Source: Draconibacterium sp. | Lineage (GTDB): Bacteria; Bacteroidota; Bacteroidia; Bacteroidales; Prolixibacteraceae | Direction: 5' to 3' | Assembly: GCA_016705335.1 (NCBI GenBank) | Contig: JADIYN010000006.1 | Coordinates: 1-64,000 of the forward strand | Length of the DNA stretch: 64,000 nt | In this document: piece by piece, positions 54,197-62,423 of the stretch | Layout of the letters: every line of letters starts with the position of its first letter | Numbering within the stretch: position 1 is the first letter of the stretch | Translations under genes and position numbers: made by a program | Notes under the pieces: generated by a model | Seen by the model: only the letters and a program-made list of their open reading frames with translations | What the model was told of the DNA's origin: nothing | Database searches by the model: none

Positions 54197-55147
54197 TTAA
54201 AAATACTTTGCCCTCACATAGCTTCTTCCAAAAAAATCCATGTCCCATCCCATAGTAAATTCGTAAGTACCACCCTGGTATGGAAATATATCTGTGTAAG
54301 CAATATCCATTGCAAAACCAAGTCGTAAATTCTTGTTAATCAGCCATTGAGAGGTTATACAAACGGCATTGCCCGTTCTCACCATCAATCCCAGCCATAA
54401 TCTTTCGTATATCAGAAAATTTGCGGCTATATCAGCCTGTAAAGGCATATCCCAAGAGGCTTTCAGCATAATTGTTGGTTTAAAGATTATCCTTGACATA
54501 GGATCGAGAAAGAATATATACCCTCCATTCAGATAAATGGTTCTCAATTCTGATTGAGAGGAATAATTCTGATAATTATAGCTAAAATCGTTTTCAACCA
54601 TCTTCGGAATTGATAAACCAACATAGTAATTGTCTTCATACAAAAATGCACCTACACCAAAATTGGGTAGAAACTTAAGATCTATATCCTGTGCGAAAAC
54701 AGGATCATATTCGCCATCAGGATAAAGTTGATATTCTGATAAGGGATTTTTATAGTTGGTAAAACCAAATTTAACGCCAAACCTCAATCTCCGGAAGGGT
54801 GTTAAATTGATTTCATAGGCGTAATCTGCCAAAATAGATAATCGCTTTTCACGTGCGTAAGTATCATTGATTATGTTTAATCCTATTCCAACTGACTCGT
54901 TGTTTAAAGGACTGTGCATGGAAATTGATTCAGTGAGCGGAGCCCGGTTAATTCCAGCCCATTGTTCACGAACTAACGCCGTAAAACCCGCCTTTTCCCA
55001 AATACCTGCATAGGCAGGGTTTAGAACCTGCCCGTTATACATGTACTGTGTAAATATAGGATCTTGCTGTGCTACACTTTGCAGCGATACAAGAATTATA
55101 AAAAATACTGTTATAAGTTTTCCATTATATTTGCCTCTGTGTTTCAC
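54197..55147 (-). CDS. PorP/SprF-family outer-membrane protein (PorP-1)
   Basis: The start is GTG at 55147, chosen because the reading from there is 316 residues, exactly the length of PorP-2, and aligns with it from the first codon. Upstream in-frame codons to 55258 have no homologue. It has a signal peptide (VFFIILVSLQSVAQ), then QQDPIFTQYMYNGQVLNPAYAG, KAGFTALVREQWAGI and the same barrel-like remainder to FFGRSYVRAKYF. It is intact and 120 bp before adhesin B. By family knowledge it acts with type IX secretion; which substrate it serves is unproven. Identity to PorP-2 is high in the N- and C-terminal thirds. Confidence 0.9.
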   Translation of the reverse strand: MKHRGKYNGKLITVFFIILVSLQSVAQQDPIFTQYMYNGQVLNPAYAGIWEKAGFTALVREQWAGINRAPLTESISMHSPLNNESVGIGLNIINDTYAREKRLSILADYAYEINLTPFRRLRFGVKFGFTNYKNPLSEYQLYPDGEYDPVFAQDIDLKFLPNFGVGAFLYEDNYYVGLSIPKMVENDFSYNYQNYSSQSELRTIYLNGGYIFFLDPMSRIIFKPTIMLKASWDMPLQADIAANFLIYERLWLGLMVRTGNAVCITSQWLINKNLRLGFAMDIAYTDIFPYQGGTYEFTMGWDMDFFGRSYVRAKYF

Positions 55148-55888
55148 TGTATTAGCAATTAATTTAGTCAGAAATTGTGGTTCGGATATAATATTTTCGC
55201 AACGGAAAACAATATTCAGGCTTATCAAAATTAAACAGGTAGTCTGGTTTGTTACCACTGACTAGGCTAACCTGGCTTTTTATTACTAAATACCTTTATA
55301 TCAACCAACTCAATTTTCATGATAATTTTACATACAATTTTTATTGTTCATATTATCAACGGGTTAAGCTTAATTTTTTGAATTCAAAGGGCACACAGAT
55401 TAACATAATTATACAATATGAAAGTAAAAATATCAATTCAATATGCTCTTAATATTTAGCCTTAAGCTCCCAGTTTATTTTTAGTTTATTAAAAAGAAGA
55501 AGAATAAACCCATATTTTTCTTCTTATACACGATACAATTTATGGAATCTTTCCCAAATAGTTAATACATGAGATGACAGAATATCCTTTTAATACTATA
55601 ATTTTTCCAAATTGGGAATGTTTGCCCCATTTTTTATCAACAAACTATTAACAGCCTACGGTTGTATTTTGCAATTTAGAATCTAGTGATAAATAGTTAC
55701 ATGCCTTTATATCGTTTTTTAACAAAGGATATTACAAATAAAATACCATACAAATTCAAATCATACATATTGCACATTTGGCGTTTATCATATTTAATAT
55801 ATTTATATTTAAAAAAAGCAGATAAATTATTTCCTAAAAAATCTTCATCATACAAGGTTAGAGAACAATTCCGCTATAATTAATTTAC
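55148..55888. other. A+T-rich spacer before the adhesin array
   Basis: No convincing gene. A 65-codon plus-strand frame (55686-55883) is Lys/Tyr/Ile-rich and ends just before the GH3 promoter. It has no recognisable feature and is probably chance. The -7 box in front of PorP-1 is not intact (CGGATATA against CAAATATA in PorP-2). Confidence 0.4.
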
Positions 55889-55916
55889 TTGATTGAATAA
55901 AATATTCATAAATTTG
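55889..55916 (+). promoter_or_regulatory. Promoter of the GH3-family gene
   Basis: TTG at 55,889-55,891 and TAAATTTG at 55,909-55,916 are separated by 17 nt. This matches the Bacteroidota consensus. The expected transcript start is 20 nt before the ATG at 55,944, leaving a short leader. Confidence 0.55.
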
Positions 55917-55943
55917 GCACATTAAAAACAAGAAAATAAGCCG

Positions 55944-56222
55944 ATGCCTTTATTAAATTCAGTTGTACAGTGGTTAAATTTCAAGCGGATTTATCAAATT
56001 CAACTATATCATGAACACCCACTTGAAATACAAAATGAAGTTTTATTCAGCCTGTTGAACAGCGCCAAAGATACCGAGTGGGGAATAGCTCATGACTATG
56101 AAAAGATTGCTTCTCACAAAGATTTTCAACATGCTGTTCCACTTCAGAAATACGAAGACATTAAACCATTTGTTGATAGATTACGTGAGGGGAGAAAAAT
56201 TTACTGTGGCCCGGGGAAGTAA
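55944..56222 (+). CDS. GH3-family protein, N-terminal part
   Basis: This is the first 92 codons of the gene. MPLLNSVVQWLNFKRI opens it, and KYEDIKPFVDRLREGRKIY is typical of the family's N-terminal half. The last residues (CGPGK) are out of frame after 56,204. The ATG is preceded by a good promoter. Confidence 0.8.
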   Translation: MPLLNSVVQWLNFKRIYQIQLYHEHPLEIQNEVLFSLLNSAKDTEWGIAHDYEKIASHKDFQHAVPLQKYEDIKPFVDRLREGRKIYCGPGK

Positions 56223-56305
56223 AATGGTTTGCAAAATCGTCGGGCACAACAAGCGATAAAAGCAAATTTATTCCGGTAACTAAAGAATCGCTTGAAGACT
56301 GCCAT

Positions 56306-57457
56306 ATGCGTGGACCAAAGGATGTTTTTGCTCAGTTTATCAAGAATTACCCTGACACTAAAATTCTAAAGGGAAAAACGCTCACATTAGGTGGTAGTCA
56401 CAGGGTAAACAAATCGAGCAATAATTCGTTTTACGGCGACTTATCGGCTATATTAATTGAAAATGTACCTTTTTGGGCCGATTTTATTCGTACTCCTTCT
56501 ACCGAAATTGCACTTATTGAAGAGTTTGAAGAAAAAATTGAGAAAATAATAGAAACTGCTCTAGATCAAAATGTTACCTCCTTTTCCGGGGTTCCTTCAT
56601 GGTATCTGGTTTTATTTAAAAAAGTACTTGAAAAAACCGGGAAGAGCAACATTCTTGAAGTTTGGCCAAACATGGAAGTATTCGTTCATGGTGGTGTGAA
56701 TTTTGAACCCTACCGCAAACAATACAATAAACTTTTCCCGTCAAGCCAAATGCATTACATGGAAACATACAATGCATCTGAAGGTTTTTTCGGAATCCAG
56801 GACAATCAACACAGTAATGATATGTTGCTTATGTTGGATTACGGTGTATATTATGAATTTATTTCAATGAAAGAATGGGATTCTGACAATCCGAAGGTAA
56901 TTAGTTTAAAAGATGTTGAACTTAATGAGAATTATGCAATTGTAATTTCAACTAGCGCTGGATTGTGGAGGTATATTATTGGCGACACGATAAAATTTAC
57001 CTGTAAATTCCCATTTAAAATAAAAGTAACCGGACGTACCAAACATTTTATCAATGCTTTTGGCGAAGAAGTGATAATTGATAATGCAGAAAAAGCAATC
57101 CAGATTGCCTGTGACCATACCGGATCAATTGTTAACGAATATACAGCCGGGCCAATTTTCATGGGCGATCAGCAAAAAGGTGCTCATCAATGGATAATCG
57201 AATTTGAAAAACCACCGGCTGATCTTGATTTTTTTACAACAGTACTTGACAATTCATTAAAAACTATCAATTCTGATTACGAAGCCAAGCGTCATAAAAA
57301 CCTTGCACTCGAAAAGCCTCATATAATTGGTGTTCCGCATGGCACATTTTATAAGTGGATGAAAAACAGACAAAAAGTTGGAGGACAAAATAAAATCCCA
57401 CGTTTGTCGAACGATAGAAAATATCTTGATGAACTTTTGAAAATGATACAGGATTAA
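56306..57457 (+). CDS. GH3-family protein, C-terminal part
   Basis: The open frame really starts near 56,205 with VKWFAKSSGTTSDKSKF; the methionine at 56306 is internal. It contains YNASEGFFGI, GDTIKFTCKFPFKIKVTGRTKHFINAFGEE and the C-terminal LEKPHIIGVPHGTFYKWM. The end KMIQD and stop lie 40 bp before the next gene. Confidence 0.85.
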   Translation: MRGPKDVFAQFIKNYPDTKILKGKTLTLGGSHRVNKSSNNSFYGDLSAILIENVPFWADFIRTPSTEIALIEEFEEKIEKIIETALDQNVTSFSGVPSWYLVLFKKVLEKTGKSNILEVWPNMEVFVHGGVNFEPYRKQYNKLFPSSQMHYMETYNASEGFFGIQDNQHSNDMLLMLDYGVYYEFISMKEWDSDNPKVISLKDVELNENYAIVISTSAGLWRYIIGDTIKFTCKFPFKIKVTGRTKHFINAFGEEVIIDNAEKAIQIACDHTGSIVNEYTAGPIFMGDQQKGAHQWIIEFEKPPADLDFFTTVLDNSLKTINSDYEAKRHKNLALEKPHIIGVPHGTFYKWMKNRQKVGGQNKIPRLSNDRKYLDELLKMIQD

Positions 57458-57497
57458 CTTCAAATTTTTATAATTTAGACCTCAAATTTTATTAGAT

Positions 57498-58112
57498 ATG
57501 CACATTGCAATTGCTGGAAATATTGGCGCAGGCAAAACCACTCTGACAGAGCTTCTTGCCAAACATTACAAATGGACTCCACATTACGAAGATGTTGATG
57601 AAAACCCATATTTGAACGATTTTTACAACGACATGCAGCGCTGGTCGTTTAATCTTCAGATTTATTTTTTAAACTCACGGTTTAAACAAATCACCGACAT
57701 CAGAAAATCCGGAAAAACTATAATCCAGGATCGTACAATTTATGAAGATGCCGAAATATTTGCGCCAAACCTGCATAGCATGGGACTAATGAGTACGCGT
57801 GATTTTAACAATTACAAAACCCTATTTGATTCGATGGTGAATGTAATTCAGCCACCTAATTTACTTATTTACCTCAGGGCTTCAGTTCCTACTCTTGTAA
57901 ACCAGATTCAGAAAAGGGGTCGTGAATATGAAAGCTCAATCCGTATCGACTATTTAAAACAGTTAAATGACAGGTACGATAAATGGATTAACAACTATAA
58001 TTTGGGAAAACTGCTGATTATAAATGTTGATGATATTGATTTTACCGCCAATCCTGAAGATTTGAGTTTAATTATTGATAAAATAGATGCTCAGATTCAC
58101 GGATTATTTTAG
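57498..58112 (+). CDS. Deoxynucleoside kinase
   Basis: The gene is intact, with 204 aa as in the family. It transfers phosphate from a nucleoside triphosphate to a deoxynucleoside (salvage, cytosol). Motifs: P-loop GNIGAGKTT (7-15), HYEDVDENPY with substrate-site acidic residues (29-38), DRTIYEDAEIFA (78-89, the D-R of the family) and the lid KRGREYESSIR (139-149). Specificity for dA/dG/dC or thymidine cannot be told. It probably shares a promoter with the GH3 gene before it and ends before a hairpin facing the PfkB gene. Confidence 0.9.
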   Translation: MHIAIAGNIGAGKTTLTELLAKHYKWTPHYEDVDENPYLNDFYNDMQRWSFNLQIYFLNSRFKQITDIRKSGKTIIQDRTIYEDAEIFAPNLHSMGLMSTRDFNNYKTLFDSMVNVIQPPNLLIYLRASVPTLVNQIQKRGREYESSIRIDYLKQLNDRYDKWINNYNLGKLLIINVDDIDFTANPEDLSLIIDKIDAQIHGLF

Positions 58113-58136
58113 GCGAAGTTGTAATACCAATATTGA

Positions 58137-58166
58137 CAGGAAATTAAGCTAACTTTTAATTTCCTG
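58137..58166. terminator. Weak bidirectional hairpin
   Basis: A 10-bp stem (CAGGAAATTA at 137-146 / TAATTTCCTG at 157-166 of 58 kb) with a 10-nt loop lies between convergent genes. It overlaps the PfkB stop codon. The U-run is short, so its strength is doubtful. Confidence 0.4.
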
Positions 58167-59163
58167 ATTCAACGATTTTTCTGATTTCTTCATTTATTTC
58201 AGGCCATTGGTGATCAGGTAGATTTGCCCCAATCACTTCCACAACTTTGCCCGATACGAGAGCTGCAATTTTACCGCAAGTTTCCAAATCGTAATTGTTT
58301 GTTAATCCGTAAAAAAATCCGGCGGCATAACTATCACCGGCACCTGTAGTGTCAATTGCATTTGCATTTATAGTTCCCACTTTTACTATTTCATCTCCTC
58401 GCTTTATATACGAACCCTGTTTTCCCACTTTCACAATTGCCATTTCACACATCTCAGCTATATCAAGCAAAGCTTCAAATGGCTCTTTCCCTGTAAAGCT
58501 TTTTGCTTCCTCCTCGTTGGCAAAAACTATATCTACGTTATTTTTTATGAGGTCTTTTAAAAAATCGAGATTGGCTTCAACAACATTAAAACTGGCCAAA
58601 TCGATAGCTACTTTTAACCCGGCAGCCTTTGCCATTTCAATCCCTGCTTTTATTAATTTCTGGTTAAAAACCAAATACCCTTCCATATAAGCATAATCGT
58701 AATTTTTAAAAATCTGAAGGCTAAAATCTGTCGGGGTTAATTCAGCAGCAGCACCAAGGTAAGTTGCCATTGTCCGTTCAGAATCAGTGCTTACCAATCC
58801 CATTACCCGGCCAGTACTCTTTTCATCGTAAAATAAATGTGTAATGATTCCCCGTTTTTCAAAGTCGGCTTTAAAAACTTCGCCTAAATCATCTTTTCCA
58901 ATTTTTCCAAGATAGCCCCCTTTGCCACCCAGGCTTGCCAGCGTACGCATTGTGTTTGCAACAGAACCACCGGTTGACATTTCGCTCTTTTCAGAATATA
59001 CAGTTCTAAAAATCAGTTCCGAAAGTTCAGCATCCACCAAAGTCATACTGCCTCGTGGTAATCCAAATTTTTCGAGTATTGAATCATTGTTTAACATCGA
59101 AATTACATCAACCAATGCGTTGCCAACTCCAAGAACAGCAGGTATATTTTTATTGTCGTTCAT
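58156..59163 (-). CDS. PfkB-family carbohydrate/nucleoside kinase
   Basis: The gene is intact (335 aa). The family phosphorylates sugars or nucleosides with ATP, in the cytosol. Visible motifs are GNALVDVI near residue 14, the substrate-side TGGSVANTMRTLASLGG (64-80), NEEEA (216-220) and the anion-hole block DTTGAGDSYAAGF (271-283) with catalytic Asp277. The length and pattern suit the adenosine-kinase/ribokinase group as found in Bacteroidota, but the substrate is unknown. It stands alone on the minus strand, facing the deoxynucleoside kinase. Confidence 0.9.
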   Translation of the reverse strand: MNDNKNIPAVLGVGNALVDVISMLNNDSILEKFGLPRGSMTLVDAELSELIFRTVYSEKSEMSTGGSVANTMRTLASLGGKGGYLGKIGKDDLGEVFKADFEKRGIITHLFYDEKSTGRVMGLVSTDSERTMATYLGAAAELTPTDFSLQIFKNYDYAYMEGYLVFNQKLIKAGIEMAKAAGLKVAIDLASFNVVEANLDFLKDLIKNNVDIVFANEEEAKSFTGKEPFEALLDIAEMCEMAIVKVGKQGSYIKRGDEIVKVGTINANAIDTTGAGDSYAAGFFYGLTNNYDLETCGKIAALVSGKVVEVIGANLPDHQWPEINEEIRKIVESGN

Positions 59164-59481
59164 CGTACTTATTTTTTAAATGAATGGCAAAGAAAGGAAT
59201 AATTAGCAAATTTTTAATGGCAATATGTTCAGGATAAATTTTAATACTTATGTAAAACAAATTTGCAGATAAATTGCACCAATTGCCATTTCATTTAATG
59301 GATCTGATCATTTTCAAATCTATTGTTTTTCTGATATTTGGGTAACCTTTGTGTAACATTCGGAATATATTAATAACAAGGACGCTTTATATCTAAATAT
59401 TATTTTGAAAAACGCACAATTATGGGTTGGGTTTGCCATCTGATTTAAGTAACAGATCAACCTAACTTTAATTTGAATTTT
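59164..59481. other. Divergent spacer between PfkB and the 129-aa gene
   Basis: A+T-rich, about 318 bp. No clear -33/-7 pair is visible; a near-match TAACCTTTG lies at about 59,343 on the plus strand with one base too many. No hairpin. Confidence 0.35.
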
Positions 59482-59871
59482 ATGCAAACATTAGCAAAAC
59501 TTATCCACAGAGCAACTCCATCTTATTTACCAATTGCTTTTCCGGCGGTTTATTACGGTATGCCAAACGGTAAAATATATGTCATTTACTCAAGGTTTTA
59601 CGAGATCGGATTTGGAAATACGGGACTTGAATTTGTTTTTGCCGTTCATAAAGAATTTAAATTTGATTATGAAAAGGAAATCATTATTCCTAAAAGAAAA
59701 TTGGGGTTTAATACCCCAATATTTGCTGAGCAGGTGGATTTTCCAGATTCAAAAATTAATATTGTTAAAATCTGCAGGGGATTGAATTCATATAATGAAG
59801 CAATAAACCTGTTAAATACAGAAGCTCAGGAAATATACAACTTAAATGAAGTTGTTTCAAACGTAAATTAA
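59482..59871 (+). CDS. Hypothetical protein (129 aa)
   Basis: The first ATG is at 59482 (MQTLAKLIHRATPSYL). An upstream TTG at 59473 would add three residues. No signal peptide or membrane segment. The protein has YGMPNGKIYVIYSRFYEIGFGNTGLEF and ends NLNEVVSNVN. I do not recognise a family. It is probably cytosolic, small and monodomain. Its position near the dNK/PfkB pair gives no clue. Confidence 0.6.
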   Translation: MQTLAKLIHRATPSYLPIAFPAVYYGMPNGKIYVIYSRFYEIGFGNTGLEFVFAVHKEFKFDYEKEIIIPKRKLGFNTPIFAEQVDFPDSKINIVKICRGLNSYNEAINLLNTEAQEIYNLNEVVSNVN

Positions 59872-59911
59872 TGCGTTCGCTTTGGTTTTGAATTTGTTTC
59901 TCCGGCAATTT

Positions 59912-60430
59912 TTATTTGTCAATCACGTTAAACTTTAATTCCGGCGAATTCATTAAAACATTCAAATCGTTAATTTCAACTGACTTCTTTGTTGCTAAAA
60001 AATCGGCAGGAAGTACAGCAATCCTGAAAACCTGATTGTCTGTCTCTGCGGGTAATAGATCTGCATAATCAAAAGTAGTTTCAAGGAAAAAACGTACATC
60101 AGTCACTGTATAATCGAAATTATACTGAATAACTCCATCATCAATAAATCTTGATTGTGGCATCAGTCGCCAAACATCTGTTTGATTACCGTTTACAGTA
60201 GTTGTTTCCCATAAAATATAAACCAATACAACATCTGTATCATATATCTCGAAATTATTTGGAAAGTTGAAATACAACTCGTAGTTATTCGCTGCTGTAA
60301 AATCGCCTTCCTTTTCGAAAATTGTACCTATCAATGCATCGCCATCTTGTCCGGGAGGACCAACGGGGCCTTCGCATGATGAAATCAGTATTGCTGTAAA
60401 AAGTAAAAGAATGCTTGTAATTTTTTTCAT
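59912..60430 (-). CDS. Lipoprotein with short collagen-like stretch
   Basis: The gene is intact (172 aa). A lipoprotein signal ends in ILISSC, with Cys19 as the lipidation site. GPVGPPGQDG follows, then a beta-rich domain with DVVLVYILWETT and VWRLMPQSRFIDDG. Proteins of this pattern are common in Bacteroidota, anchored to the outer membrane or facing the periplasm, with no known function. A -7-type TACATTTG lies about 60 bp upstream on the minus strand. Confidence 0.75.
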   Translation of the reverse strand: MKKITSILLLFTAILISSCEGPVGPPGQDGDALIGTIFEKEGDFTAANNYELYFNFPNNFEIYDTDVVLVYILWETTTVNGNQTDVWRLMPQSRFIDDGVIQYNFDYTVTDVRFFLETTFDYADLLPAETDNQVFRIAVLPADFLATKKSVEINDLNVLMNSPELKFNVIDK

Positions 60431-60488
60431 GGCTGTAAAATTTTAAATGAATATTTTGAATTTACTATTTGCTAAACAAGTTTAATGC

Positions 60489-60496
60489 CAAATGTA
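60489..60496 (-). promoter_or_regulatory. Probable -7 box of the lipoprotein gene
   Basis: TACATTTG on the minus strand fits TAnnTTTG and lies 58 bp before the ATG. I find no TTG at the usual distance upstream, so this is a partial match. Confidence 0.35.
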
Positions 60497-60854
60497 AATT
60501 TAATACTTTAATATCTTTTTTAAAAGACATATTTATGTTTCAAAAACAAGTAAGTAATCAACAAAAATTATTGGTAATTAACCCCTTAAACTTATAAAAA
60601 ACACCTTTGTAATTGTCCACGTATACCTGTTTCAAACATTTACTAATTGTAATAATTCCTGAAAATTATGAATTTGACACGGGTTCAGAAAGTAACTTGC
60701 GCTAAACTTGTTTTTAATTTTCTAAAAATTGTATTTGGCATGTTCTCTAAAAATTTAAATTGAGATTTTTACTTTAAGGTTAATGAAAAGCAAACCGAAT
60801 CATGTTCTAATTAAAACAAATATAGCCTGTAGATTAAATGTTTGCAGAAATTTA

Positions 60855-60870
60855 TGTGATATTTATCACA
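60855..60870. promoter_or_regulatory. CRP/FNR-type operator palindrome
   Basis: TGTGATA-TT-TATCACA is a perfect inverted repeat and equals TGTGA-N6-TCACA, the consensus of the CRP/FNR superfamily. Its centre is about 38 bp before the middle of the -7 box and about 48 bp before the likely start point. That placing suits activation. Confidence 0.55.
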
Positions 60871-60896
60871 AAAAGATTAAAATACACATATATCCT

Positions 60897-60904
60897 TATA
60901 TTTG
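60897..60904 (+). promoter_or_regulatory. -7 box of the DUF4395 gene
   Basis: TATATTTG fits TAnnTTTG. No TTG stands at the -33 place, which supports dependence on an activator bound at 60,855-60,870. The ATG follows 26 bp on. Confidence 0.5.
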
Positions 60905-60930
60905 CAATTCACGACAAATGAAAGTGAATT

Positions 60931-61377
60931 ATGAATAATGTTAAACAACTTGTTTGCCCCATATCTAATGAACGTATTGATGAACAGGTTACACGAATTA
61001 ATGCCCTTTTGGGAATATTGCTGATTGCTGCCGGTTTGATTTTTAACTCGGTAATATTTATAGCTTTTCTTACGGTTGATTTTTACATACGCGCATTTTC
61101 AAAAGCACGTTTCAGCCCGGTTAGTTTTATAAGTCTTCAAATGGCAAATGCTTTAAACCTTGATAAAAAAGAAATTGACAAAGCACCAAAAGTATTTGCT
61201 GCCCGAATTGGCTTTATAATGTCATTAACCATTACAATTTTAATGACAATTCAGTTAAACACGGCATCGTTTGCAGTTGGCGGTATTCTTATTTTTTTTG
61301 CATCTCTTGAGTTTGCGCTTGCCATTTGCATGGGTTGTATAATGTACACATATCTGGTATTACCTTTCTTTAAATAA
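60931..61377 (+). CDS. DUF4395 family membrane protein
   Basis: The gene is intact (148 aa). The N-terminal QLVCPISNERIDEQVTRINA motif and three to four membrane segments (about 27-49, 90-106, 112-143) match DUF4395. The family is of unknown role and often stands near thiosulphate/rhodanese-type genes elsewhere. A charged loop (KKEIDKAPKVFAAR) separates the halves. It is a single gene with its own promoter, a CRP/FNR-like site and a terminator; regulation by oxygen or a cyclic nucleotide is inferred. Confidence 0.8.
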   Translation: MNNVKQLVCPISNERIDEQVTRINALLGILLIAAGLIFNSVIFIAFLTVDFYIRAFSKARFSPVSFISLQMANALNLDKKEIDKAPKVFAARIGFIMSLTITILMTIQLNTASFAVGGILIFFASLEFALAICMGCIMYTYLVLPFFK

Positions 61378-61397
61378 TTTGGTTTTACACACATTCA

Positions 61398-61427
61398 AAG
61401 CACCCGGGAACCGGGTGCTTTTTTTTT
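61398..61427 (+). terminator. Rho-independent terminator of the DUF4395 gene
   Basis: A 10-bp stem AAGCACCCGG / CCGGGTGCTT with loop GAA is followed by a T-run to 61,427. It is the strongest terminator in the window. Confidence 0.85.
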
Positions 61428-61547
61428 GTTTGGATAAATGTATTCAGTAGTTTTATACAGGGTCGTGAAAATTAAAAGAAAACCTGAAGACGCAATTTGG
61501 AAGCAGAAAGAGAATTATTAATTCATCATAAAAATTCGAAAAGTAAA

Positions 61548-62291
61548 TTACCTGTCCATCCACAACTTAAATTCCGAAACCTTATCGCGGCTCACGATCT
61601 GTTCAATTTTACCAACTTTAAGTTTCAGGCGATTGGTTGAATAACTAACAATTTCATCGATACAGTTTATATTTACAAGGTAATTGCGATTGATACGGAA
61701 AAACAAATTTGGATCAACCATTTTTTGAAGCTGATCAAGTGAATAATCCAAATCGTAATTTTTACCGTCGTTGGTTTTCAAAAATGTATTTCGTTCTTCC
61801 ACAAAAAATGCACAAATACTTTCAACCGGAATTGATTTAAACCGAATACCAACTTTTATGAAAAACCTTGATTTATACTGAGTTGAGATTTGCCCAATCA
61901 CTTTTGCAATTTTTGATTCAAAATCTCCGTTTTCCACAAATAATTTTTTGAATTTCTGAATCGCAATTGCAAGTGCCTCCTCCTCAATTGGTTTTAACAG
62001 ATAATCGACACTGTTTACTTTAAAGGCTCTGATTGCATATTCATTGTATGCTGTAGTAAAAATTACCGGAGCCTCAATTTTCACTGCATCGAAAATTTCA
62101 AACGAAATTCCATCATCCAATTGAATATCCATAAAAATGAGGTCGGGTTTTTCATTTTGAGAAAACCAGTTCACGGCATCTTCAACCGATTCTAAAATCT
62201 GTATTACCTGAATTCCCGGTTCAGCCTTTTTTAGCAACGATTCAAGCCGTTTCGAAGCAAGTTTTTCATCTTCAACAATTACTACATTCAT
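61548..62291 (-). CDS. LytTR-family response regulator
   Basis: The gene is intact (247 aa). Receiver domain (1-120): acidic VEDE (6-9), phospho-acceptor Asp55 in FMDIQLDDG, TTAYNEYAIRAF and YLLKPIEEEA with the conserved Lys. The LytTR DNA-binding domain (about 145-245) has FFIKVGIRFKSIPVESIC, NTFLKTNDGKNYDLDYSL and FFRINRNYLVNINCI. It binds DNA direct repeats in promoters. It follows the histidine kinase gene on the same strand, 132 bp on, and is probably activated by it. Confidence 0.9.
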   Translation of the reverse strand: MNVVIVEDEKLASKRLESLLKKAEPGIQVIQILESVEDAVNWFSQNEKPDLIFMDIQLDDGISFEIFDAVKIEAPVIFTTAYNEYAIRAFKVNSVDYLLKPIEEEALAIAIQKFKKLFVENGDFESKIAKVIGQISTQYKSRFFIKVGIRFKSIPVESICAFFVEERNTFLKTNDGKNYDLDYSLDQLQKMVDPNLFFRINRNYLVNINCIDEIVSYSTNRLKLKVGKIEQIVSRDKVSEFKLWMDR

Positions 62292-62337
62292 AATGTTAGA
62301 TTTGAGATTATTAGAATCAAGTATCAGGACAAAAAGT

Positions 62338-62365
62338 GATGGATGACCAAAGATGGGTGACCGAA
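62338..62365. repeat. Two tandem 14-bp copies between sensor and regulator genes
   Basis: GATGGATGACCAAA is followed at once by GATGGGTGACCGAA (two mismatches). It lies in the 132-bp gap of the two-component operon. LytTR proteins bind short direct repeats, but 14-bp spacing is not their usual pattern, so a link is only possible. Confidence 0.35.
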
Positions 62366-62423
62366 GTTTGCCGGTATTTCAAAAACCTTTCATCCCCGTT
62401 TATATTATTAAATCCTACTATTT

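Larger units (their letters stand above)
55944..57457 (+). pseudogene. GH3-family acyl-adenylase-like protein (one frameshift in this sequence)
   Basis: The two segments join into about 504 aa, the usual size for bacterial GH3 auxin-responsive-promoter-family proteins. Known of the family: ATP-dependent adenylation of carboxylic acids, with amidation in plants; the bacterial substrate is unknown. Visible motifs are WFAKSSGTTSDKSKF, YNASEGFFGIQD and GLWRYIIGDTIKF, the three ATP/AMP-binding blocks of the family. The break near 56,204 is explained by a missing C (tactg for tacctg), giving IYLWPGEVKWFAKSSGTT. It lies 40 bp before a deoxynucleoside kinase gene and probably shares its transcript. 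Confidence 0.85.
60431..60930. other. Divergent spacer between lipoprotein and DUF4395 genes
   Basis: About 500 bp, A+T-rich. It holds the -7 boxes of both flanking genes and a perfect FNR/CRP-like palindrome at 60,855-60,870. No gene is seen. Confidence 0.5.

Noticed and set aside
54197..55258. Longer PorP-1 start at 55258
   Set aside because: The extra 37 residues have no counterpart in PorP-2, and the GTG at 55147 gives the same length and start context.
55686..55883. 65-codon plus-strand ORF before the GH3 gene
   Set aside because: Composition bias in A+T-rich DNA explains it; no recognisable motif.
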